Source: Candidatus Parabeggiatoa sp. nov. 2 (lineage in GTDB: Bacteria > Pseudomonadota > Gammaproteobacteria > Beggiatoales > Beggiatoaceae). From it: 33,687 nucleotides of DNA. Below the pieces are notes generated by a model. It was not told where the DNA came from. It saw nothing but the letters and a program-made list of their open reading frames with translations, and searched no databases. Position 1 is the stretch's first letter. Every line of letters begins with the position of its first letter. Both the position numbers and the translations under genes were made by a program. Location: NCBI GenBank assembly GCA_002085445.1, contig NBMI01000123.1, positions 1-33,687 on the forward strand. Direction: 5' to 3'. This document shows positions 24,171 to 33,200 of the stretch, one piece after another.

Positions 24171-24745
24171 GTGACACCGTTAAGATCACGCAAAAAGAGT
24201 TTAAAGAGTGCTTCATCTGTGACGGTAAACTTCGTATCTTGACCTATCGCCACTTCAATGAAGCTGTAGTTGGTATTATAAAATAGATGCCAATAATCGG
24301 CTTGGTTTTTATAGGTGTGCCAGAAATTATTTTTACTACGGATGAATCGACGTTTAACATCCTTTTCTGGTACGTGGTGTCCACCTTTTAAAACGCGCTC
24401 CTTGATACGTTTGATACAAACTTCGGGTGTTTCAAGATAAATGAATGATATTGTTATGGTGTAGTTGGCCTGCTTAAAGCGCTGAATGATACGCTGAAAT
24501 CCAAGGCCTGAAAGCGTTGATTCAATGATAATGTCCTTACCTTCTGCTATCAGGTTGTTCAGTTGATGAAAGAATTTACGCCCTGCTTGAATTTTGACAT
24601 CATGGAATTTGCCGTCAGGTGCAAGTTCTGTCGCAATGGCATCGGCACTCAAATAGTAATAGTTGAACACATCAAGATATTCATAAGCTAAGGTCGTTTT
24701 TCCAGCACCATTTGGCCCGGCAAAAATCATCATATTCTTAGACAT
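24167..24745 (-). CDS. Zeta-toxin-like P-loop kinase
   Basis: A 192-residue P-loop protein. The Walker A motif GPNGAGKTT is at 10-18, followed by LSADAIATELAPDG, IIIESTLSGLGFQRIIQRF and FIYLETPEVCIKRIKERVLK, then HHVPEKDVKRRF, the arrangement seen in zeta-toxin/AAA_33 family kinases. Well-studied zeta toxins phosphorylate UDP-N-acetylglucosamine and block cell-wall synthesis, but many relatives of this short type have unknown substrates. It overlaps the downstream 72-aa gene by 4 bp. The pair lies between two copies of a 43-bp repeat, which suggests an acquired or mobile cassette. Confidence 0.85.
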   Translation of the reverse strand: MSKNMMIFAGPNGAGKTTLAYEYLDVFNYYYLSADAIATELAPDGKFHDVKIQAGRKFFHQLNNLIAEGKDIIIESTLSGLGFQRIIQRFKQANYTITISFIYLETPEVCIKRIKERVLKGGHHVPEKDVKRRFIRSKNNFWHTYKNQADYWHLFYNTNYSFIEVAIGQDTKFTVTDEALFKLFLRDLNGVT

Positions 24746-24773
24746 AGAGTTTGTTCGTTTTAGAATCCATCAA

Positions 24774-24816
24774 AATCACACGGATTGCGTTGCGTTCCGT
24801 CGGCCCACGCTAGGGT
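24774..24816 (+). repeat. 43-bp dispersed repeat, copy 2
   Basis: Counterpart of 23763-23805; followed by CAATGCCATTAAGTTAAG, the start of the 100-bp repeat family. Confidence 0.85.
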
Positions 24817-24977
24817 CAATGCCATTAAGTTAAGCAACAAAACACCTACAAAAAGTATCAATAATGAGCGCGACATTTTAAAACCTATTTTATGGCCCTC
24901 AAACAAGATAGTCTAAATAACCTTAAAAATATAGGACAATAACAGGGGCCCGCGTATCACTACTCGGCCATTAGTTA

Positions 24978-25289
24978 GTTTGGACGACTGTTTGGACGAC
25001 TGCCTTCCTTACGTTTGGACTTCTGCCAAACGTTAGTTTGGACGACTGCCAAACTCAAGTTTGGACTTCTGCCAAACGTTAGTTTGGACTTCTGCCAAAC
25101 GACGACTGCCAAACGTTAGTTTGGACGACTGCCAAAGTTGAAATGGCCATCAAAATCGATAGTCTAAATAACCCTAAAAAAATAGGTAAATAACAGGGGC
25201 CGGCATCATTACTCTGCCAAACTCAAGTTTGGACGACTGCCAAACTCAAGTTTGGACGACTGCCAAAGTTTGGACGACTGCCAAACGTT
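24978..25289. repeat. Cluster of GTTTGGACGACTGCCAAAC palindromic repeats
   Basis: At least eight copies of GTTTGGAC(GA/TT)CTGCCAAAC, partly in tandem with a spacer of 0-20 bp. The interruption at 25141-25205 (AAAATCGATAGTCTAAATAA and following bases) repeats a segment at about 24897-24950, so part of the cluster is a larger duplication. No gene. Confidence 0.85.
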
Positions 25290-25307
25290 TCTGCCTTCCT
25301 GTAGAAA

Positions 25308-25622
25308 TTAGGCCAAAATCTCAAGCCCTTTCTGTTCAACTAGGTTTAACAACTTCAGTGAGGTTCCCTTGGGTTTAATTTTGCCATTTTCCCATCTTTG
25401 TACCGTAGAAGGGCTGGTATTGAGATAAACAGCGAAAACCGCTTGAGTGGTATTGTTTTTGATTCTGATCTGCTTGATTTGTTCGGGGTTATACGGTTTA
25501 ACTTGTGGTAAGCAAAGCTTATCAACTTCACGCCGGGTTTTCGTCTCCATCAAGCTGGCTTTATTAAGCCCTTTAGCGGTTTCGTGAACCTCTTCCGGTA
25601 TTGATTTATCTTCATCCATCAT
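25308..25622 (-). CDS. XRE-family antitoxin/regulator (HigA/NadS-like)
   Basis: A 104-residue protein with a C-terminal helix-turn-helix: KQIRIKNNTTQAVFAVYLNT, then SPSTVQRWENGKIKPKGTSL and a final helix KLLNLVEQKGLEIL. This is the usual layout of HigA/NadS-type antitoxins, which bind their own promoter and neutralise a RelE-like toxin. Its ATG overlaps the stop codon of the upstream toxin remnant (ATGA), confirming the original toxin-antitoxin order. Because the toxin is now only a fragment, the protein is a solitary antitoxin or simple repressor. Confidence 0.88.
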   Translation of the reverse strand: MMDEDKSIPEEVHETAKGLNKASLMETKTRREVDKLCLPQVKPYNPEQIKQIRIKNNTTQAVFAVYLNTSPSTVQRWENGKIKPKGTSLKLLNLVEQKGLEILA

Positions 25623-25711
25623 AACACCTCGATTATTTTTCCAGCCTCAATAGCTTTTTCTAAATCATCTTGTCTTTCAATTAAAGTATTAGCAAAATAA
25701 CGACAAGGATT
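25619..25711 (-). pseudogene. C-terminal remnant of a HigB/RelE-type toxin
   Basis: Thirty codons before a TGA read CRYFANTLIERQDDLEKAIE then AGKIIEVL. The pattern D-x-x-L-x-x-A-I-x-x-G-x-x-IEV matches the C-terminal helix and strand of HigB-type toxins that pair with NadS/HigA regulators. The frame is closed by a TGA just upstream, where the dispersed AATCCTTGTCGTT repeat begins, so the front two thirds of the gene is missing. Confidence 0.7.
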
Positions 25712-25898
25712 TCAATGTGGGCGCGTATTTATTTTGTCGTTCTATCCGTATCGATTTAATCCTTGTCGTTGTTGCTGATAAATAACTGTCGGGATTGTTT
25801 GCTTATGAAAAGATTTTTATCGCTATAAATTTTCCGTTTTGATAAATAATCCTTGTCGTTGTTGCCGGGTATTTTTTCGTCCCGGCCGCCTACTAAAG
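25712..25898. repeat. AATCCTTGTCGTTGTTGCTGATAAATA-type repeats
   Basis: AATCCTTGTCGTTGTTGC occurs near 25759 and 25848, with a shorter inverted copy at 25700. A variant with CTTGTAGTT is at about 22811. Confidence 0.7.
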
Positions 25899-26700
25899 CT
25901 AACGCTTACAACAGGCTACCCACGTCTTTCCGTGAGACACCAGTCCACGTTCAAAGTATTTGGACGTGAGTTGGAGTTTCCCCAAGGCCAAAGAAAGCGG
26001 TTGTTGACACGATTTATCACGACTAGAATTGGCATCTTCTGATAAAAAGGAACTTGACCAACTGGCAGGTTTTTTCTTGCCTCTCGTTAGCCGCACAAAT
26101 TTTCTTTGCGGTTTTTCCTCTATATGATAAGGGAACATGCGCCGCCTTGGTGCTTTTTGGACAATGTTTTTAGTGACAAAGGCTTTGACATTTTCGTATT
26201 TTTCGGGGAGAGCCGCCAGTTCCCATAAGCGTTGGTTTTCGGTTTCCAGTTCAGCGATTCGCTTTTGCAGGGTGTCGATTTGCCGCTGTTGAGTCTCAAG
26301 TTGCTGCCGCTGAGTGTCAAGTTTTTTTCGCTGGGTACTTATCACCTATCAGTTTATCAAAAATAGTACCACGTCTCGTAAGTACAACGGATGATCTCGC
26401 TTAAGCGGAGTTACCGAAGTTTAGGGAATTGAACGGATTAATTGTTCTTTAAAACTTGATTCGTTAAATTTTTTAAGGATCACTTGACTTTAAAATAGAA
26501 TATTTAGTGTTAATTTATGCCATCAAACAAGGAGTGATATCCTAAAAGAAGTTGTACTTGATATTCAAAGAGTTAAAAAAACTGATAGGTGGTAAGCGCT
26601 GGGTAACAAGTTGTTGCTGTTGGGTGTCAAGTTGCTTTCGCTGAGTATTAAGTTTAATCTTAATCTCTATACAACGATTTGCCGCGGGGTGCTGTTCGAG
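25899..26700 (-). pseudogene. Coiled-coil protein gene split by a 259-bp element
   Basis: The downstream part (25899-26345 as an open frame) reads TQRKKLDTQRQQLETQQRQI, then DTLQKRIAELETENQRLWEL, a strong heptad coiled coil. A basic region (KAPRRRMFPYHIEEKPQRKF) and a low-complexity end follow. The upstream part, on the far side of the element, reads IKLNTQRKQLDTQQQQLVTQ. Removing the element and one copy of the 9-bp duplication joins the two in the same frame (VTQ-RKKLD). The front of the gene beyond about 26700 meets a stop without an obvious start, so it is probably decayed there too. The family is unknown; a mobile-element accessory protein is possible. Confidence 0.65.
26338..26596. mobile_element. 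259-bp non-autonomous element, 18-bp inverted ends, 9-bp target duplication
   Basis: The left end is CTTATCACCTATCAGTTT. The right end is AAACTGATAGGTGGTAAG, its reverse complement with one mismatch. CGCTGGGTA flanks both sides (26329-26337 and 26597-26605). There is no coding capacity. A lone copy of the end, CCTGATAGGTGGTAAG, lies at about 30158. The inside carries the AGTACAACGGAT motif and a CAAGGAGTGATATCC segment, also found near 1443. Confidence 0.9.
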
Positions 26701-26978
26701 TCAAGAGGGGGAAAACATTTATCGTCCGTCGCATAAGACGAACTGGCAATAACCGCTAAGATTGGTACGTTTTTTCATTAAATGGAACCTTTGTTGGATG
26801 TATAATAACACTAATTTTGTTTACCCGAAGGGGTAAAGCGGGAAAATTCTGAACTGGTGAGAAAATTCTATTTGACATTCAACCCTGAAGGGGTTGGCGC
26901 GTCTCTGATGTTAAAACCCACAGGTGGGCGCATTCGGTATTTTTCGGGTAACGTCATTTTTAAAAGCCAATGCAATAA
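26701..26978. other. Intergenic, no gene seen
   Basis: Contains a CATTCAACCCTGAAGGGGTTG palindrome copy near 26874 and otherwise nothing recognisable. Confidence 0.4.
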
Positions 26979-27190
26979 CTACAAGGATTCTATTTTAGAA
27001 GGGATTTCTTAAAAAGGATTGTTGATGATAACATTTTCAAGTACGAATCCTACAAGGATTGTATTTTAGAAGGGATTTCTTAAAAAGGATTGTTGATGAT
27101 AACGTTTTCAAGTACGAATCCTACAAGGATTGTATTTTAGAAGGGATTTCTTAAAAAGGATTGTTGATGATAACGTTTTGAAGTGCGACT
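26979..27190 (+). repeat. Three tandem copies of a 71-bp unit upstream of the nuclease gene
   Basis: Units start at CTACAAGGATT (26979, 27050, 27121) and run through AGAAGGGATTTCTTAAAAAG and GATTGTTGATGATAACG to GTACGAATC. An inverted partial copy (AATCCTTTATAAAATACAAT then CCTTGTAG) lies at about 27246-27275, 40 bp before the gene. The array and the inverted copy could pair into a large hairpin in the leader of the downstream gene. Confidence 0.9.
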
Positions 27191-27313
27191 CAAAATATTA
27201 TAAAAATTTCACAACTCATCAAAGCATTATATCCCTTCATAAGCAAATCCTTTATAAAATACAATCCTTGTAGTTATTGAAACATTTTTCATTAGTATAT
27301 CAAGGATACTTTT

Positions 27314-29146
27314 ATGTCACATTTAATGTGCTACCCCACCACAGCATTAAAACGGCGGCTTTCGTTACTGCTGTTGTTTGCGCTTAGCGCCTCCACAACG
27401 TTAGCTAAACCGCCCGCAAACAACATAACGCTTATCCACGAAATTCAGGGTAGCGGCACTCGCAGTCCCATGATCTATTCTAATGTCACTGTCGAAGCCA
27501 TTGTCGTTGGCGATTTTCAGGGCCGTCGTGCGTTAAAAGGTTTCTTCATCCAAGAAGAAGATACCGATGTGGACAATCGCTCGGCCACTTCCGAAGGTCT
27601 TTTCGTCTATGATCCAAATGGCCGCACTAGCGTCAATGTAGGTGACTTGGTACGAGTAACCGGCCAAGTCAAGGAATATTACGGTTTAACCGAATTGAGC
27701 AAGGTTAGCGTGACTGTACTGAGCCGCAATAATCCGCTTCCAGCGGCGGTCAATATCTATCTGCCCTTGGCTTCCCGTCATGCTCTGGAACAGTACGAAG
27801 GTATGCGAGTTTATCTGCCCCAACAATTGACAGTAACCGAAAACCACAACCTTGGCCGTTATGGAGAAGTCTGGCTATCTTCCGCCGGCCGACTCATGGC
27901 TCCCACCCATGTCGCGCTACCTGGGGCCGATGCCAAGGCCGTGCGGGCCGCTAATGCTCTCAACCGTATTTTGATAGACGACGGCCGCTTTGTCCAGAAC
28001 CATGATCCCATCATCTATCCAGCACCCAAACTGACGGCCTCCAACTCGCTACGCAGTGGCGATACCGTTACTGGCGTAACCGGTGTGCTGTCTTACGCCT
28101 ACCGTCACTATCGCGTAGAACCAACAACAACACCCAACTTCGTGGCCTCTAACCCGCGCACTCGCCAACCGGTTGACGTAGGCGGCCGCATCAAAGTGGC
28201 CGTATTCAATGTGCTAAACTATTTCAACGGCAACGGCATGGGTAGTGGTTTTCCCACTTCCCGTGGCGCTGATACCTATAAAGAGTTCCAGCGGCAACGC
28301 GATAAACTCATTTCAGCCATCACCACGATGGGGGCCGACATCATTGGTTTGATGGAATTGGAAAACGACGGCTATAGTAACACCAGTGCCATTCAGGATT
28401 TAGTCAACGGCCTCAATGTGGCCGCACCGAGCGGCACAAGCTATGCTTTTATCGATCCGCGCCTTTCTAAAATCGGCACCGATAAGATTGCCGTTGGCCT
28501 TATTTACCGTGTGGAAACCGTGATAGCGGTAGGAAGCGCAACTCTGTTAGATTCTTCGGTAGATGGCCGTTACAACGACCGCAAGAACCGTCCTACTTTG
28601 GCGCAGACGTTTGAAGAACGGGCAACCAGTGGCCGACTCACCGTGGCCGTGATTCATCTGAAGTCCAAAGGTAGCCGTTGCAACCGCATTGGTGATCCTG
28701 ATATCGGCGACGGGCAAGGTAATTGCAACCTAACGCGCACTCGTGCTGCTCAAGCCATTGTGGACTGGTTAGCGACCGATCCCACCAACAGCGGCGATGC
28801 CGACTTTCTCATCATCGGCGATCTGAATGCTTATGCGATGGAAGAACCTATCACCGTCATCAAAAACGGCGGTTACACTGATCTGATTGACTACTTTTTG
28901 GGGGCCAGTTCTTCTTATTCATACGTTTACAACGGAGAAGCGGGTTATCTGGATTATGCGCTGGCAAGCGGCAACTTGTTGTCTCAAGTGACGGGCATCA
29001 CTGTGTGGCATATTAATGCTGACGAACCGCGCGTCCTTGATTACAACATGGAATCTAAGTCTGCCAACCAATTGAGCAATCTGTATAACGCTGAACCCTA
29101 CCGCGCTTCTGATCATGATCCTTTGATTGTATTTATTCAGATTTGA
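27314..29146 (+). CDS. Secreted ExeM/NucH-type endonuclease/exonuclease
   Basis: A 610-residue exported nuclease. Residues 1-31 form a signal peptide (RRLSLLLLFALSASTTLA then KPP). An OB-fold domain typical of ExeM/NucH proteins follows (about 38-140: IHEIQGSGTRSPMIYSNVTV, LKGFFIQEED, GLFVYD). The endonuclease/exonuclease/phosphatase domain runs from about 292 to the end: KVAVFNVLNYF, the metal-binding Glu in GLMELENDG (near 350), VIHLKSKG, GDLNAYAMEEP (502-512) and the terminal SDHDPL (599-604). All key motifs are present. Relatives degrade extracellular DNA for nutrition or biofilm remodelling. AAGGA precedes the ATG. The gene stands alone after the 71-bp repeats. Confidence 0.95.
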   Translation: MSHLMCYPTTALKRRLSLLLLFALSASTTLAKPPANNITLIHEIQGSGTRSPMIYSNVTVEAIVVGDFQGRRALKGFFIQEEDTDVDNRSATSEGLFVYDPNGRTSVNVGDLVRVTGQVKEYYGLTELSKVSVTVLSRNNPLPAAVNIYLPLASRHALEQYEGMRVYLPQQLTVTENHNLGRYGEVWLSSAGRLMAPTHVALPGADAKAVRAANALNRILIDDGRFVQNHDPIIYPAPKLTASNSLRSGDTVTGVTGVLSYAYRHYRVEPTTTPNFVASNPRTRQPVDVGGRIKVAVFNVLNYFNGNGMGSGFPTSRGADTYKEFQRQRDKLISAITTMGADIIGLMELENDGYSNTSAIQDLVNGLNVAAPSGTSYAFIDPRLSKIGTDKIAVGLIYRVETVIAVGSATLLDSSVDGRYNDRKNRPTLAQTFEERATSGRLTVAVIHLKSKGSRCNRIGDPDIGDGQGNCNLTRTRAAQAIVDWLATDPTNSGDADFLIIGDLNAYAMEEPITVIKNGGYTDLIDYFLGASSSYSYVYNGEAGYLDYALASGNLLSQVTGITVWHINADEPRVLDYNMESKSANQLSNLYNAEPYRASDHDPLIVFIQI

Positions 29147-29407
29147 ATTCAGCCACCAACTGGAGCGGCCGCAACAGTTATTATTACTGTCATAATTTGC
29201 GCTTTTGATGACACACCCCTCTCAAGAGGAGAGTGAAACCGCGGGAAGTCGTTCATCGTCGATGCCTTCAATCAAGTCCAAAAAACACCAGATGTTGTTC
29301 TTGAAAGTCGTCTTTCTTATTTTCAATGACATAATTGATTGTCTAGCATGGCCCTAAAAAGGCGATAAATCGCCTACTACAAACTTTTTGAATTATTACC
29401 AAAAAAA
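29147..29407. other. Intergenic, no gene seen
   Basis: Contains one hairpin of the GGCGATAAATCGCC-TACTACAAACTT type (about 29352) and no other clear feature. Confidence 0.4.
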
Positions 29408-29929
29408 ATGATTACTGGTTTTCCGCCGATTGCGGCTGCTAATGCTAAAATTCTTATTTTAGGTTCTGTACCGGGCATCGCCTCTTTAGAAAAACAAGAA
29501 TATTACGCTCATCCACGTAATAGCTTTTGGAATATTATAGCGCAATTCGCTGATTGTCCACCGCTATTGAGTTATGAACAAAAAAAGGCGGTGTTAATTG
29601 AAAATGAGATTGCGCTGTGGGATGTGCTAAAACATTGTCAGAGGGAAGGCAGTTTGGATTCGTCCATAGAAAGCCAGTCCATTGTGACAAATGATTTTGA
29701 GTTGTTTTTTAAGGAGCATCGGGATATCATGTTTGTCTTGTTTAATGGCACAAAGGCCGAAAAGGAATATAAAAAGCGTGTTATTCCTCTCATTGGCCCT
29801 CAATTTGACCATTTAACGTACTATCGACTGCCGTCTACCAGTCCAGCGATGGCACAATTAAGCAAACAAGACAAATTACAAAAGTGGTTGGCTGTGATGA
29901 ATAAGATTAAAGAGCATTTTTCATGCTGA
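29408..29929 (+). CDS. DNA-deoxyinosine glycosylase (UDG family 6, HDG type)
   Basis: A 173-residue base-excision repair enzyme expected to remove hypoxanthine arising from adenine deamination. Family marks are the N-terminal KILILGSVPGIASL (14-27), YYAHPRNSFWNII (32-44) with the Asn that acts in catalysis in this family, VLFNGTKAEKEY, and the C-terminal STSPA motif (143-147). Length is normal and all motifs are present. The start is the only ATG before the conserved region, after a run of A residues. It is a single gene, not obviously in an operon. Confidence 0.92.
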   Translation: MITGFPPIAAANAKILILGSVPGIASLEKQEYYAHPRNSFWNIIAQFADCPPLLSYEQKKAVLIENEIALWDVLKHCQREGSLDSSIESQSIVTNDFELFFKEHRDIMFVLFNGTKAEKEYKKRVIPLIGPQFDHLTYYRLPSTSPAMAQLSKQDKLQKWLAVMNKIKEHFSC

Positions 29930-30297
29930 TGGTACTGGGATCGTTAACTGGGAAAGCTTCAATTTCAAGGGCTTTCCCGTTGAGATTGCCCTTATGTAAT
30001 TTATTAGACATTATTTATCGAAAATAATCCAATGTAGCCACCCAGAGCGACAGTTCTACCCACATTACACTAAGCCATTGATTTATTATAAAATAGTTAA
30101 TTTTCGATAATGTTTATTGATTTTAATCAATTCCATTCAACGAGCCCAGTGCCAAACCTGATAGGTGGTAAGCCAATAAAAATTGTGACTTTGCATTTTT
30201 GCTCAATGACGGTAAATTGACACTTTTTTGGGGCCAATTGTTGTCAAATTGGCCTTGGAAAAGCATGAGATCAATTTAAATAAATAAAGGAGAAATC
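29930..30297. other. Intergenic region before the WD40-caspase gene
   Basis: A GGGAAAGCTTCAATTTCAAG segment followed by GGGCTTTCCC (about 29950-29977) can form a stem after the glycosylase gene and may be its terminator. A single end of the 259-bp element family is at about 30158. No gene seen. AAGGAGA stands just before the next ATG. Confidence 0.5.
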
Positions 30298-33200
30298 ATG
30301 GACTTTCAAAAAACTTTCCAAACGCTGTTATATTTGTTTGGCCTATCCTTAGGCCTTGTTCCAACCGCGGCCACCGCGGCGACAGACACGCCCATCCTCC
30401 GCATCGAAACGGGAATGCACACCGCCGCGATACCTCGAATTGACGTTGATGCCCAAGAACGTTATCTGGTAACCGGCTCAGAGGACAAAACCGTGCGTGT
30501 GTGGTCTTTGCCAAACGGGAAATTGTTGCGTGTGTTGCGGCCGCCCATTGGTGAGGGATATGAAGGCCAGATTTATGCGGTGGCGATTTCACCGGATGGG
30601 AAGACGGTGGCGGCGGGTGGCCGGACAGGTAAGAACAATTTTTCTGTCTACCTGTTTGACCGCGCCACGGGCGAATTGCGTCAACGTCTTCAACAGCCTT
30701 CTACCATTGTTCACTTGAATTATTCCGCTGATGGACGCTATTTGGTGGCCTGCTTATGGGATGATGGCATTCGCATCTATCGTCGTTCTGATTATCGTCT
30801 ACACGCTCAAGACACCGATTATGGCAATATAAGTCGATGGGCCGAGTTTGACAACGCTGGCCGGTTAGTCACTACCAGTGATGAGGGTTATATCCGCCTT
30901 TACAATAAAGACTTTAAGTTGTTGCACAAACGCTTGGTACCGGGGGGCAAACAACCGGTCGCGGCCCGTTTTTCACCGGACGGTATGAAGGTTGCCGTAG
31001 GCTTTGGGGATTCCACCCAAATTAACGTCTTGTCCAGCGACAACTTGGATTTACTGTATAGTCCCGACACACAGGGCGTGGATAATGGCAATTTAGCCAG
31101 CGTGGCGTGGTCTTCTGACGGACACAGGCTGTATGCGGGGGGCGAGTATAACGACAAGAAAAGCCGTCCTATCCTACGTTGGTCCCAAGCGGGGCGAGGC
31201 CGTTATCAAGCTTGGTCCGCTTCTGATAATAGCGTTATGGATATTCGGGCCTTGCAAAACGGGAAAATTCTTTTTGCGGCAAGTGATCCCGTCTTTGGGC
31301 TATTCAATGCCAACGGAGAAAAAACACTGTACCGTGAGGCTGTGATTGCGGATTTTCGAGATAATGAGAAAGGTTTACTGCTGTCCAAGGACGGCCGCAC
31401 GGTGCAATTTGGATTTGAATCTGGGGGCAAACACCCGGCGCGTTTCTCTGTTACGGAACGCACACTGAGTTTAATTCCTCCCCCCTTACCCTTTTTGAAA
31501 GAAAAAAGGCTTCCCTTTCAAAAGAAGGAACGCACACGGCCTTTCAATCTGCCTCCTTCTCCCTTTGAGACTGGAAGAAGGCCTCCCTTTCAAAAGCCTG
31601 AACGCACTGGGCCTTTCAATCTGCCCCCCTCTCCCTTTAATAAAGAAGAGGGAAGTCCTCCCTTCAAGAAAGGGAAGAATGCTGTCCGCTCCTTTTTCAA
31701 AGGGCGCTTAAATCTAATAGCACCCCGCACTCAAGCACCCGGTTTAAACATCACCGGTTGGAAACAGGATTACCCCAAACTCAACGGTAAGCCTCTCTCC
31801 CTACGACAAGGAGAACGGTCACGTAGCCTTGCCATTGCGCCCGATGGTGAACACTTTCTGTTAGGCTGTGACTGGTCTTTACAGTACTTCGATAAACAAG
31901 GCCAACCGCGCTGGAAAATCCCCGTGCAGGGAGTTGTTTGGGCTGTTAATATCGCCGGCAATGGCAAAGTCGGTGTGGCCGCATTTGGAGATGGCACGAT
32001 ACATTGGTATCGGTTGCGTGATGGCCAAGAATTGTTGGTCTTTTTTCCGGCCAAGCCGGCACTCCTCAGGATGATAGCCAAACGGAGACGATCTCTTGAA
32101 GAGATAGTCTCCTCATTACCGGCACCAGACAAGCTGTTTTCATCTAGCAACCGTTGGATACTCGGTACGAAGGACGGCTATTATGATACTTCCGTCGGCG
32201 GAGAAGAACTGATTGGTTGGCATCTCAATCGGGGGGCCGAAAAAGCGGCTGATTTTTACAACGCGGCCCAGTTTCGTGACATTTATTATCGGCCCGATGT
32301 CATTGCCAAGGTGTTAGAAACGCTTGACGTTCAAGAAACGGTACGTTTGGCTAATCAAGAAAAAGGCCTACTTGACTCCAAAACCACGCTGGTTGATATT
32401 CTACCGCCCGTAGTTGAATTGTTACCGCTTGACGAAACGGGTAATAACACGTTTTCGAGTTCCCAAGTGCAATTACGCTACAAAGTCCGTCCTAATTCCA
32501 AAGAACCCATTACGGCCCTCACGGTGTTACTGAATGGTCGTCCGTTGCCAGAGGCCTATCTGAAGGGCCTACCAAAAAACTTGGATTATCAAGCGGATAA
32601 CATCTATAGCTTGACTGTGTTGTTACCAACCGAAGAAGTCACGATCAGCTTGCTGGCGGAAAACCGGTATACCACCTCAGAACCTTCTAGCTTAAAACTC
32701 CATTGGAAGGAAGAAGTGGCTGAGCGTGGTCGTAGTAGTGGTAAAAAGCGCCGTTATAGCACTCGCCGCAGCACGGCCCTCACCAAAACGCTCTACGTGT
32801 TGGCTATCGGGGTAAGTCAGTATGATGATCCGTCCGTTCAGGATCTCAACTATCCGGCGAAAGATGCCAAAGACTTTGTCAAATTGCTCAAAAAGCAAAG
32901 AGGCAAGGGACTGTACGATGGTATCAAAACGCGGTTGTATTCCAATGCCACTTTCAAGGATATTTTAAAGGGGTTGGAATGGATCAAAAAACAAACTCAA
33001 CGTCAAGATACGGCCATGATATTTTTGGCCGGCCATGGCTTTAATGACGAAGGTGGGGAATATTATTTTTTCCCAAAAGATGGCCAAGTCAAACATATTT
33101 TCAGCACGGCCTTGCCGTATTTCCAACTGAAACACAGCATGGCAACCATAAACGGCAAAGTCTTATTTTTCGTAGACACTTGTTATTCTGGCAACCTCAC

